Positions 40,087 to 50,870 of a stretch of 64,000 bases of DNA are shown piece by piece. The position numbers were made by a program, and so were the translations under genes. Positions within the stretch are counted from its first letter, which is position 1; each line of letters begins with the position of its first letter. This stretch comes from Psychrobacter sp. NG254 (GTDB taxonomy: Bacteria > Pseudomonadota > Gammaproteobacteria > Pseudomonadales > Moraxellaceae). A model generated the notes under the pieces. It worked only from the letters and a program-made list of their open reading frames with translations, had not been told where the DNA came from and ran no database searches. Location: the NCBI RefSeq assembly GCF_015277735.1, contig NZ_JADHDA010000007.1:101088-165087 (forward strand), written 5' to 3'.

Positions 40087-40627
40087 TTTGCCCCGACAGG
40101 ATGACCATTTGCCGCCATCCTTGAGTGATAAAAGGGGTGTTGAGAGTAGTCAACAAGCCAAACCGCCCAGCACAGCCAGCGAATCTATCAAAGCAGTGGC
40201 CATTTATGAGGTAGTCAAAGGTGTTGGTGCGTTATTGGGAGCAGGGGCATTATGGTGGTGGCATACCAATCTTGAGCATTGGCTGACGACGGCAACGGTC
40301 ACTTGGCAGCGCAGCTTTGGTCATCTGCTCGCACCGCAAATCGACAGTGCTGTACGTATTGCTCAGCAGGCAAGCAAAAACTGGCCGATGTTCTTATTAC
40401 TGATATTTGCTTATGCCAGTTTGCGCTTTCTCGAAGCTTATGGCTTGTGGCATGACAAAACATGGGCATATTGGTTCGGGGTGCTAGGATACGGGGTATT
40501 TATTCCTATAGAGATTTACTATTTAATCGTTAGCCCTTTTGATTGGTTTAAGCTTGGGATACTGGTCTCTAACCTGCTCATTATTATCGTGGTCTATCGT
40601 AATATGAAACAAAAAGGCTTGATATAG
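40079..40627 (+). CDS. DUF2127-like integral membrane protein
   Basis: The product has a polar N terminus of about 30 residues. Membrane segments lie near VVKGVGALLGAGALWWW, WPMFLLLIFAYASLRFLEAYGLW, YWFGVLGYGVFIPIEIYYLIV and LGILVSNLLIIIVVYRNM, as in DUF2127 proteins of unknown function. A TTG at 40079 with GGAG seven bases before it is the likely start (182 residues), overlapping pyrC' by eight bases. A GTG at 40061 is possible. It is probably co-transcribed with pyrBC' but no functional link is evident. Confidence 0.75.
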   Translation: MANLPRQDDHLPPSLSDKRGVESSQQAKPPSTASESIKAVAIYEVVKGVGALLGAGALWWWHTNLEHWLTTATVTWQRSFGHLLAPQIDSAVRIAQQASKNWPMFLLLIFAYASLRFLEAYGLWHDKTWAYWFGVLGYGVFIPIEIYYLIVSPFDWFKLGILVSNLLIIIVVYRNMKQKGLI

Positions 40628-40643
40628 CATTGAAACTTAAGTT

Positions 40644-40686
40644 AAAAAAGCCAGCATAAGGTAATTATCTTATGCTGGCTTTTTTT
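40644..40686. terminator. Bidirectional terminator after the pyrB cluster
   Basis: AGCCAGCATAAG at 40649-40660 pairs with CTTATGCTGGCT at 40669-40680, flanked by A6 and T7. It serves this operon and the convergent antiporter gene. Confidence 0.93.
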
Positions 40687-40704
40687 ACCTGTTATATTTG
40701 CAGC

Positions 40705-41979
40705 TTATACCTCTACTGTTTTTTCATCTTTACGAATGCTTTTGGCCACTTTACCAACGCTGAGGCCTTGTACCAAGATAGAGAAAATCACCACCGCATA
40801 AGTGAGTGCCAATAATATATCGCGCTCAGTGCCCATAGGTAATTGCAATACTAGGGCAACGGAGATACCACCACGTAGTCCACCCCAGGTCAGCACTTTC
40901 CAAGCACCGGTGGGCAAATCCAATTGACGATGAAAGGTCTTAGTCGTCATGCCTACCACGATGAATCGAGCAACCAAAGCTATCAGAATGGTTAAACCTG
41001 CTGCGATAAATAAATTGCCTGAATAAGCAATCATAACGACTTCTAGACCAATGAGTACAAACAAGATGGCATTTAGAATCTCATCAATCAATTCCCAAAA
41101 CAAATCAATGTAGTGACGTGTTTTATCACTCATTGCCAGCGCTCGGCCTCGATTACCAACCATTAGGCCCATCATGACCATGGCAAGTGGGCCAGACAGA
41201 TGCCAGTGACTAGCCAGCGCATAGCCACCGATGACGCCTGCTAATGTCAACAGCACCTCTTCTTGATAGCTATCGATGCTTTTGAGCATGTAATACAAAA
41301 TTGCCCCGAGTACCAAGCCAAAGACAATGCCGCCACCAGCCTCGACTGCCAATGTATGTGCAACATAATTGGCAGTTGGGATATCGCCGCTCGATAAAAT
41401 ACCAAGTAGCAGCACAAAAATAACCACGCCAATACCGTCATTAAATAATGATTCACCTGCGATGACAGTCTCGATACTCTTTGGCGCACCGGCTGATGAG
41501 AGAATGCCCATCACAGCAATGGGATCAGTCGGCGATATCAGAGCACCGAATAACAGGCACCACAGAAAGGGTAAACCGAAACCCAGTAGTGGCAACATAA
41601 AGTAAATTGCGGTGGCAATCAGCATCGCCGACACGATAGTGCCGATACCAGCCAAAATACCGATAGGCAATTTATAGCGCCTCAGATCACTAATATTGAC
41701 ATGTAGTGCTCCAGCAAACAGCAACATGGATAGCATGCCATCTAATAACACTTCGGTAAAATCAAGCTGCTCCAATAAGCTGACTTCGTAATCAATCAGT
41801 TGATCAAAGCCCAAGAAGCCCAAAAATATCGCGCCGATAGACAGTAAAATAGAGATGACCATCACGCCAATGGTGGTGGGTAAGCCGATAAAACGGTGAT
41901 TGACATAGGTCAGTAGGGCAGTGATCGATAAAAATATGGCGCTGATTTCAAGGATGGTCAGGCTGGTTGCGGGTGCCAT
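40705..41979 (-). CDS. Sodium/proton antiporter, CPA1 (NhaP) family
   Basis: Inner-membrane cation/proton exchanger with about 12 membrane segments. Family marks are LFGALISPTDPIAVMGIL and ESLFNDGIGVVIFVLLLGI, holding the two aspartates that bind the ion. Others are LSGPLAMVMMGLMVGNRGR and LTWGGLRGGISVALVLQLP. Start 41979 (MAPATSLTILEISAIF) gives 424 residues. A TTG 14 codons upstream is possible but has no better ribosome site. The ion preference cannot be told. Confidence 0.9.
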   Translation of the reverse strand: MAPATSLTILEISAIFLSITALLTYVNHRFIGLPTTIGVMVISILLSIGAIFLGFLGFDQLIDYEVSLLEQLDFTEVLLDGMLSMLLFAGALHVNISDLRRYKLPIGILAGIGTIVSAMLIATAIYFMLPLLGFGLPFLWCLLFGALISPTDPIAVMGILSSAGAPKSIETVIAGESLFNDGIGVVIFVLLLGILSSGDIPTANYVAHTLAVEAGGGIVFGLVLGAILYYMLKSIDSYQEEVLLTLAGVIGGYALASHWHLSGPLAMVMMGLMVGNRGRALAMSDKTRHYIDLFWELIDEILNAILFVLIGLEVVMIAYSGNLFIAAGLTILIALVARFIVVGMTTKTFHRQLDLPTGAWKVLTWGGLRGGISVALVLQLPMGTERDILLALTYAVVIFSILVQGLSVGKVAKSIRKDEKTVEV

Positions 41980-42129
41980 AAAGTAGGTCTCGTATAAAAA
42001 TAAAAAGTATTCTAAGTACAAGGCTCATAAAAACTAGCGTTGTTGATGTGGATTGATAGCGGCTTTATTCATAATCAATAGCATGTTTGAATATCTAACA
42101 TGCCCTTATACTAGCAACTGAGTATTGTA

Positions 42130-43770
42130 TTAGCTGGACTGCGTTTGTAATGCCTGACGAATATCAGCTGCAAACTCACTGATATAATCAAAGTGTTTGT
42201 GCTGCGCATCATCATCAAGAATAAATTGCTTAGCCTGCTCACACATAGCGGTTAAATCTGTGATGAGTTCTGGATAGCTCAGATTATCCTCTCCCGCCCG
42301 TTGAATCAGATTTAGCTCATGCAATAGCGTTTGCTGTTGTGCCTGATTGACCCGTGCATAATTCAAATTGACCATAGCCTGACAGAGCGCTTTTAGTACC
42401 ATCAAATCTGCTGCTGCATAACGACGTATTTCACCGATTGATACGTCAATAAAGTCAGATATTGTAGGCGTATGGGTAACCAATGCCAGTATCGCTAGGC
42501 GCTGAGGCTCGATCATATCATTGGTGAAAGTATTATCTGACTGCGATATATGAACATCTGGCTGCGGTATATAAAAATGATAAGCGCTTGGTGGCTGTCG
42601 ACGCATCATGATACTCAAGCAGCTGGTCAATGATTGCACACAGTTGACGGCGGTCTTTGGATCATTGATACCAGGGGACAATGCTCGTACGGCAATCTCA
42701 GTCATTTGACCTAAACTGTAGGCAATGTCATTAGAATGCGCCAGTCGTTGCTCGAGTCGCACGCAGCCTGTAAAGCGCTGCCAAAACAAGCCGTCAGGTG
42801 CTCGCGGTATCACTGCCAAATGCGGTGTGGCTGTTTTTTGTTGATTATTAGGGTGGTCGACTGGTCGCTGATAAAAATAACCAATGACATTTTTGTCAGT
42901 GACATACTCACCCAAATTAACATGCATTTGTACCACACCGCCATAATCCTGAGACAGTGTGATCAAGGACTCAAGATATATTTGCTGCAAATAACCAGTT
43001 TGCGGGGAATAGATAGGCGTGGCAGACCAGCGATGAAACTGATCAATATCATGGTGCTCAGTGTCGCGCTGATGCTGAATATCGCATCGATCGTCGTACC
43101 AGTAATCGATATTGAGAATGGCATCGTTACTGGCGTTTTGGATGACGTGAGACGCTTGAATGGCATGTACCATATGCTGTACAAAGTACACCAATAAGAG
43201 GGCACAAATAATCGCCATAATGATGGCAAAGGTGACAGCTAATTGTGGCACACCAAAAGACACATCATATTTATGAATGGATTTTAATACCAGTAAACTA
43301 TAACTAAAGGTACCGATAAAAGCACCCAATACGAACTGATTTGGTGTGTCAGTCAAAAAATTGCGCAATAACCGAGGGCCAAACTGTGACGAGGCCATAG
43401 ACAGCACTGCAATCGTAATCGAAAATGTCGTGCCAGCCACACCCAATACAGCACCAGCAATGGCAGTCATGATGGCGCGTGCTGCATCATCATCACCAGT
43501 GAAAGCAAAGGAGATCTCTCGCACCGTCTCGCGATCAAAGTGCTGATCAATAGTCACCAGTAAAGGCGCCAGTAAAATACCAACAATCACACAAGCGGTT
43601 GGAATAAACCAGTAAGAACCGATCAGCCATTGCCATAAGTTCCTAAGGCGGTCAGGCAAGTCAGTTAATGTCTGTATCGACCACAGCTGAGTCAACTGCT
43701 TTAGCTTCGCTTGGCTGGCATGAATCGTACTTTCCCAGACACTTTTTTTATTGTTTTTATTTATGGCCAT
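42130..43770 (-). CDS. DUF2254 family membrane protein
   Basis: A large envelope protein of unknown role, about 546 residues from ATG 43770. Four membrane segments lie in the first 220 residues (FIPTACVIVGILLAPLLV; AIMTAIAGAVLGVAGTTFSITI; FVLGAFIGTFSYSLLVL; VTFAIIMAIICALLLVYFVQH). The typical DUF2254 segments SMASSQFGPRLLRNFLTDTPNQ and ALSPGINDPKTAVNCV follow. The C-terminal 300 residues are soluble. A TTG six codons upstream (43788) is less likely as a start. Confidence 0.85.
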   Translation of the reverse strand: MAINKNNKKSVWESTIHASQAKLKQLTQLWSIQTLTDLPDRLRNLWQWLIGSYWFIPTACVIVGILLAPLLVTIDQHFDRETVREISFAFTGDDDAARAIMTAIAGAVLGVAGTTFSITIAVLSMASSQFGPRLLRNFLTDTPNQFVLGAFIGTFSYSLLVLKSIHKYDVSFGVPQLAVTFAIIMAIICALLLVYFVQHMVHAIQASHVIQNASNDAILNIDYWYDDRCDIQHQRDTEHHDIDQFHRWSATPIYSPQTGYLQQIYLESLITLSQDYGGVVQMHVNLGEYVTDKNVIGYFYQRPVDHPNNQQKTATPHLAVIPRAPDGLFWQRFTGCVRLEQRLAHSNDIAYSLGQMTEIAVRALSPGINDPKTAVNCVQSLTSCLSIMMRRQPPSAYHFYIPQPDVHISQSDNTFTNDMIEPQRLAILALVTHTPTISDFIDVSIGEIRRYAAADLMVLKALCQAMVNLNYARVNQAQQQTLLHELNLIQRAGEDNLSYPELITDLTAMCEQAKQFILDDDAQHKHFDYISEFAADIRQALQTQSS

Positions 43771-43903
43771 CAGTTTTAAGGTCTCCAAAAACAGTTTTTT
43801 ATGACTTGTTTATTCATTTACCTTAAACAGGCTCTCACATATCAAAACGTCATTATCTTGGTCAATTTGCTTCAAATCATACACCTCAACTCAGATAAGT
43901 CAC

Positions 43904-45445
43904 TTAAGAGGCTGTAGGGTTGTCTGCTTCTGTAATGATTGCGTTTTTATGAGTACGTCTGGTCGTATCCGACTCGCTAGGTTGCTCAGCAGATCCTATT
44001 GGAATAATGGCTTCGTTTTGATGATCATCGTAGTCAACGTCGCTGTCTTTATCATAAGCCATTGGATCTAAATGTGCGGATGACTCAAGATTGGCATCAC
44101 CTCTTGTCAACGAGGCATCTGTTGCAGCCTTTGTCTTTCTAAAAAATTTGGCATCATCATGTTTACCAGATGATTTTTTGCGCGGTTCGCTGTTGGCAAA
44201 AATAGCGCTCAATGGCAGATGCAGCTGCTGCTTAGCATAGGCTTCAGTATGCTCAAAACGATCTATCAATAAGCTAAGCCAAGGTTTTTGGTCTTCTGGC
44301 TTCATCTCATCGAGCTCATCCTTGATCGGTAACGGATAAGGCAGGGTGCGATAAAAATCCCATAACGTCATTGCGTTCAGATCTTTTTTGAGCACATAGT
44401 CATTATCTTCTGTCATGGTAATGAGATTGCTGTCTTGTAGGTAATTGATATAGGTATACCACTTTGGTAGCTCTTTTCGTCCTAGTACGCTGCGCAGCGC
44501 CTGCTCGCTGACCGCTTCGCCTGTTAAGTGGTGGGTATAAACCAAGTTCAGCATATCGAGTAAGCTAAGTAATGGGTGGCGAGGGTAGACCTCTTTTGTC
44601 TCAAAAATCGTCAAGGTATAGCTGATTTCAACGCCCAGTAAAATCAGATTCCATGACAGGTAAATCCATAACAAGAATATCGGTAGAGCAGCAAAAGCGC
44701 CGTAAATGGCTTCATAGCTGGTAAAGTTGGCCATGACTGTACCAAACAGATGCTTCATCAATTCAAAAACCACAGCCACAAACACGCCTGCGATGACAGC
44801 ATTCTTTGCAGGGACGCGCGCTTTAGGGATAAACCAATACATACCGATGAAACCTGCCATGGTGATACCAATCGATACCATCTGTACCCAAAAACCCCAA
44901 TCAATGCCATAACCTGCGATTTGTCGATTGAGAAAACTCAGGCTCTGCACGGCACTTGAGGCGATAAAGGCAGTACCTAATACCAAAGGTCCCAAGGTTA
45001 CAATAGTCCAATAACGCAGCATGCTTTTAAGACCACCTGAGCGGTCTTCTACCCGCCAGATTTGGTTAAAGGCACGCTCAATAGTGGTCAATGTCATGAT
45101 GGTCGTGAGGAATAAAATCATGGCACCGATGATAGTCAGGTTGGAAGACTTTTCGGCAAAACTGTTGATGTACTCACTGACCTGCATACTCGATTGCGGC
45201 AATAGATTGCTATAGATCACTTCATAGATCTGTGCCCTAACCAACGCGAGTGCTGGTACGGAGGACAGGATCATCAGTAGTACCGTCAATACAGGTACGA
45301 TTGATAACATAGTAGTGTAGGTCAGAGATGCGGCTTTTTGCTGGCAATTATCCTCAAAAAAATGCCGAGTCAAAAACCGTAAGAACTGAAACCAACGTTG
45401 TTGTAAAAACGGGAGTTTTTGTGATAATTTTTCCATGTCGACCAT
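43904..45445 (-). CDS. YihY/BrkB family inner-membrane protein with long C-terminal tail
   Basis: The first 300 residues are a YihY (UPF0761) domain with six membrane segments. Marks are NCQQKAASLTYTTMLSIVPVLTVLL and GAFAALPIFLLWIYLSWNLILLGVEISY. Residues 300-410 form a winged-helix-like cytoplasmic region (LTGEAVSEQALRSVLGRKELP). The last 100 residues are polar and low in complexity (RKKSSGKHDDAKFF ... SDTTRRTHKNA), longer than in E. coli. The function of the family is unresolved. Start 45445 has no clear ribosome site; ATG 45436 is an alternative. Confidence 0.87.
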   Translation of the reverse strand: MVDMEKLSQKLPFLQQRWFQFLRFLTRHFFEDNCQQKAASLTYTTMLSIVPVLTVLLMILSSVPALALVRAQIYEVIYSNLLPQSSMQVSEYINSFAEKSSNLTIIGAMILFLTTIMTLTTIERAFNQIWRVEDRSGGLKSMLRYWTIVTLGPLVLGTAFIASSAVQSLSFLNRQIAGYGIDWGFWVQMVSIGITMAGFIGMYWFIPKARVPAKNAVIAGVFVAVVFELMKHLFGTVMANFTSYEAIYGAFAALPIFLLWIYLSWNLILLGVEISYTLTIFETKEVYPRHPLLSLLDMLNLVYTHHLTGEAVSEQALRSVLGRKELPKWYTYINYLQDSNLITMTEDNDYVLKKDLNAMTLWDFYRTLPYPLPIKDELDEMKPEDQKPWLSLLIDRFEHTEAYAKQQLHLPLSAIFANSEPRKKSSGKHDDAKFFRKTKAATDASLTRGDANLESSAHLDPMAYDKDSDVDYDDHQNEAIIPIGSAEQPSESDTTRRTHKNAIITEADNPTAS

Positions 45446-46482
<1,037 letters not shown>

Positions 46483-46622
46483 GCAATTTTTATAAACCTG
46501 CTACCTAGCATTGTCTAGGTCTCAAAGTCTATGATTGAATACTTATAACCACTTGATTATAAGCACTCACTAACTATTTATATTCAGCAGTATATTATTC
46601 ATTTAGGAAATTAAAATATCTA

Positions 46623-47072
46623 ATGGCCACAAACCGCTCCAATAGTAAGCTCCCTAAAGGCATTAAGCCGATTGCACCTGTTGCGCAGCGCTTGATGGTC
46701 ACTTGGTTGATTTGGCTAGTGTATAGACTGCTTGGACTACCTATTTTTATCAGTGTCTTTAACCCAAGTAGCCCTGACATTATTGGCGGTATCGCTTGGC
46801 AAGCATTATGGCTAGTCCCAGCATTTATTTTGACGCCATGGATATTACGTGGACGCTCACCCTATGCATTATTGATAAGCAGTATGTTTACCCTTGTATA
46901 TTTGGGGGCGAGTGGTGTGGTGCTGTTTACTCGTATATATGGCAGTAGCTGGGCCGAAATAACCGTATATTTAACGGATTTCTTACTATTACTTGCCATC
47001 AACGTTTGGTTGTTTATTTTGCTCAAACGCCTGCCTTCGATGAACAACGTGGTCAAACAGCCTCGTCGTTAA
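46623..47072 (+). CDS. DUF2069 family membrane protein
   Basis: The 149-residue product has four membrane segments (LIWLVYRLLGLPIFISVF; AWQALWLVPAFILTPWIL; PYALLISSMFTLVYLGASGVVLF; ITVYLTDFLLLLAINVWLFILL). The wrbA-DUF2069 pair recurs in pseudomonads and relatives, which supports the call; no function is known. No clear ribosome site precedes the ATG. Confidence 0.82.
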   Translation: MATNRSNSKLPKGIKPIAPVAQRLMVTWLIWLVYRLLGLPIFISVFNPSSPDIIGGIAWQALWLVPAFILTPWILRGRSPYALLISSMFTLVYLGASGVVLFTRIYGSSWAEITVYLTDFLLLLAINVWLFILLKRLPSMNNVVKQPRR

Positions 47073-47137
47073 ATAGTTAAACTAATAGCTTGAGCAATCT
47101 GTTTCTTATCAAGTCGTACCTATAGTTTTAATACCAT

Positions 47138-47173
47138 AAAAAAGCGGCGCTCGATTTAGAGCACCGCTTTTTT
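47138..47173. terminator. Bidirectional terminator after the DUF2069 gene
   Basis: GCGG-GCTC and GAGC-CCGC arms (one mismatch) flanked by A6 and T6, between two convergent genes. Confidence 0.9.
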
Positions 47174-47203
47174 GTTTAATAATACCAATTAAAAACAATT
47201 GGA

Positions 47204-47959
47204 TTAGTTGATCTTAGTCAATTCTAGATCCATTTTCTTACCATCATTAATTTGACTGACTTTCACTGGTAGATAGTCTAAGCTCGGCGCCAACCAAAAG
47301 CTGGTAGAGCGGCTATCGTCATCATGGACACGGTCAACACGTACGGTATCAAAAGTGCCCGCTGGTACGGTAATTTTGGTGCTGCCAGACTTTTTGAAGG
47401 GGGTCTTTTCAATTTTGTCTTTCTTCGCCATGTAATAATTACCAGAGAATTTACCGTTCAGCAGGTCTTGGCGAATTTGCACTTCAAGACTCAAATCGTC
47501 AAAGGCCTGTTGCGACATAGTCATAGTCGTCGACTTACCCTTATAGTTACTGGTAACTATCTTACTACTTGGATTAAAGTCAAGTTTGAGGGTACGGCCA
47601 ATGCCCAATAGTTTATACGTCGTACTGGCTTGGGTCGGACTGACATTATTGCCATTGATGGTAAAGGTGCTGTTTTGTGAGGCACTCGCCACGCCTGCTA
47701 CTCGAGCACTGACATTGTATTTCCAAGTATTACCAGATTTGCTGAGTGCACGAGTCGCAGTTCCTTTGTATTTATCCTCAACCGTAAAGCTATAATTGGC
47801 GGTTGATGGTTGAACGGTCTTAGCGCTGGCGATGGTAGGGGCGGTCATACTCAATGCTCCAATGGCAGCAATACTAGCGCCTGAAGTTAAGGCGGTCAAA
47901 AACTTAGACTTACTGCGTTTTGTGTTATTAGAATTTTTATTCGATGATAAAAAACTCAT
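47204..47959 (-). CDS. DUF3108 family periplasmic protein
   Basis: The 251-residue product has an N-terminal signal sequence with a long Ser/Asn/Lys-rich n-region and a hydrophobic stretch (SIAAIGALSMTAPTIASA), with cleavage likely near residue 47. The mature part has repeated beta-strand pattern typical of DUF3108: YSFTVEDKYKGTATRALSKSG, RTLKLDFNPSSKIV, and the conserved KITVPAGTFDTVRVDRVH. It may bind hydrophobic or envelope material, by analogy with lipoprotein-localisation folds, but this is inference. Confidence 0.82.
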   Translation of the reverse strand: MSFLSSNKNSNNTKRSKSKFLTALTSGASIAAIGALSMTAPTIASAKTVQPSTANYSFTVEDKYKGTATRALSKSGNTWKYNVSARVAGVASASQNSTFTINGNNVSPTQASTTYKLLGIGRTLKLDFNPSSKIVTSNYKGKSTTMTMSQQAFDDLSLEVQIRQDLLNGKFSGNYYMAKKDKIEKTPFKKSGSTKITVPAGTFDTVRVDRVHDDDSRSTSFWLAPSLDYLPVKVSQINDGKKMDLELTKIN

Positions 47960-48218
47960 AGATGTTCCTTAAGTAATATAGTGTTGGCATATCAGATGCT
48001 ATTGACCACTATTATTGTGTTTACAATCACCATAATGGTCATAATTGGTTACATTTTCAAGCGTGTTTGCTGTCTATGGTGTGTTGCTCTTGTAGTCAAT
48101 GTTGCTACAAAAACGCTCCAGATAAGAATAAATAATAGGCAATTGGTATAACGATGTGAAATCGCGATAGCAGTAGGCGGCTATCTGAGATAATTCTTGT
48201 AAATTTTTGGGCTTTACA

Positions 48219-48247
48219 CTTGAAGCCAGTCCCTCTTGCCCCCACTT
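48219..48247 (+). promoter_or_regulatory. Heat-shock (sigma32-type) promoter of groESL
   Basis: CTTGAAG at 48219-48225, a 14-base spacer and CCCCACTT at 48240-48247 match the RpoH consensus (CTTGAA, 12-15 bases, CCCCATnT) closely. The start would be near 48254, giving a groES leader of about 170 bases that contains the tandem repeat. It lies in the 468-base gene-free gap 47960-48427. Confidence 0.72.
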
Positions 48248-48326
48248 TTTGTTACAAGCTCAAAGCGTATCTTTGACTGGCTACTATTAAATGGTAGCGC
48301 TTATAGATACTGGTATTGAGACTATT

Positions 48327-48408
48327 AATTCAAATAAACCCTTAATTCAAATAAACCCTTAATTCAAATAAACCCTTAATTCAAATAAACCCTTAATTCA
48401 AACAACCC
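48327..48408 (+). repeat. 17-bp tandem repeat in the groES leader
   Basis: Four exact head-to-tail copies of AATTCAAATAAACCCTT at 48327-48394, followed by a degenerate fifth copy starting at 48395. The array ends about 10 bases before the GGAG ribosome site of groES. All copies lie downstream of the predicted start site, so they are in the mRNA. Confidence 0.97.
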
Positions 48409-48427
48409 ATTTTTTGGAGTCATATCG

Positions 48428-48718
48428 ATGAACATTCGTCCTTTACATGACCGTATTGTCGTCCGCCGTATAGAAGAAGAAACAAAAACTGCTGGTGGTA
48501 TCTTGCTTCCTGGTTCAGCTCAAGAAAAGCCATCACAAGGTGAAGTGCTTGCAGTGGGTAACGGTCAGGTTCGTGACAACGGCGAAACCCGCGCGTTAGA
48601 TGTAAAAGCTGGCGACAAAGTATTGTTCGGTCAATATGCTGGTCAAACTGTCAAGGTTGACGGCGAAGAACTATTGATTATGAAAGAATCTGACGTATTG
48701 GGTGTGCTAGAAGGCTAG
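48428..48718 (+). CDS. groS: Co-chaperonin GroES
   Basis: Heptameric lid for GroEL. The 96-residue product opens with [17 protein letters not shown] and carries the mobile loop with [21 protein letters not shown], then [24 protein letters not shown] lies about nine bases before the ATG. It is 123 bases before groEL, in standard order. Confidence 0.99.
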   Translation: MNIRPLHDRIVVRRIEEETKTAGGILLPGSAQEKPSQGEVLAVGNGQVRDNGETRALDVKAGDKVLFGQYAGQTVKVDGEELLIMKESDVLGVLEG

Positions 48719-48835
48719 TCCTTTTGAGTATAATTTTATACTCAGCACATCTTAATCACAGTTTTTGATAACCGCTTTTGATAAGCAAATATCAAATCAT
48801 TCAATTGCATTCTCATACTTATAATAGTGGAGTAA

Positions 48836-50491
<1,656 letters not shown>

Positions 50492-50506
50492 TTTTACTCC
50501 TACTGC

Positions 50507-50585
50507 AAAGTGATTTCTCTTTGTCGGATACGCTCAATGTACGATAGGTACTATTTTCGCTCATCTTCCTCGACAAATCACTTTT
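50507..50585. repeat. Imperfect palindromic element after groEL
   Basis: The ends are inverted: AAAGTGATTT at 50507-50516, then TGTCG near 50522, against CGACAAATCACTTT near 50571-50584. The interior holds GTACGATAGGTAC and a second set of CGCTC-type words. About 79 bases in all, between the groEL stop and its terminator. It resembles a REP or small MITE-like element, but I see only one copy in this window. Confidence 0.45.
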
Positions 50586-50627
50586 CGTAAGAAGTATGAC
50601 CAACGTCATAAAGTTCGTTTAACCACT

Positions 50628-50662
50628 AAAGCTCTGCTATCGAAAGATAGCAGAGCTTTTTT
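50628..50662 (+). terminator. groEL terminator
   Basis: AAAGCTCTGCTATC and GATAGCAGAGCTTT form a perfect stem with a GAAA tetraloop at 50642-50645, followed by a T-run. Confidence 0.94.
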
Positions 50663-50870
50663 GTATCTAATCTCTAAGAATTTCAATACTCACGGTGCAA
50701 GTGAGATCAAAGAAGTCGACCTCATATTACCAAAGGCATTGAATATATAAAGTTTTTTATATATGGTACTATTTGAATGTATTCAATGGACTGATACTTT
50801 ATCAAAGGAAAATTGAGCACCTGCTATGGCTGAACAGCCACAAACTTTTGCGCAATTCAAGGTGATGATG

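Noticed and set aside
42736..43197. Plus-strand frame of 153 codons opposite the DUF2254 gene
   Set aside because: Shadow of a well-supported gene on the other strand; the predicted residues look random.
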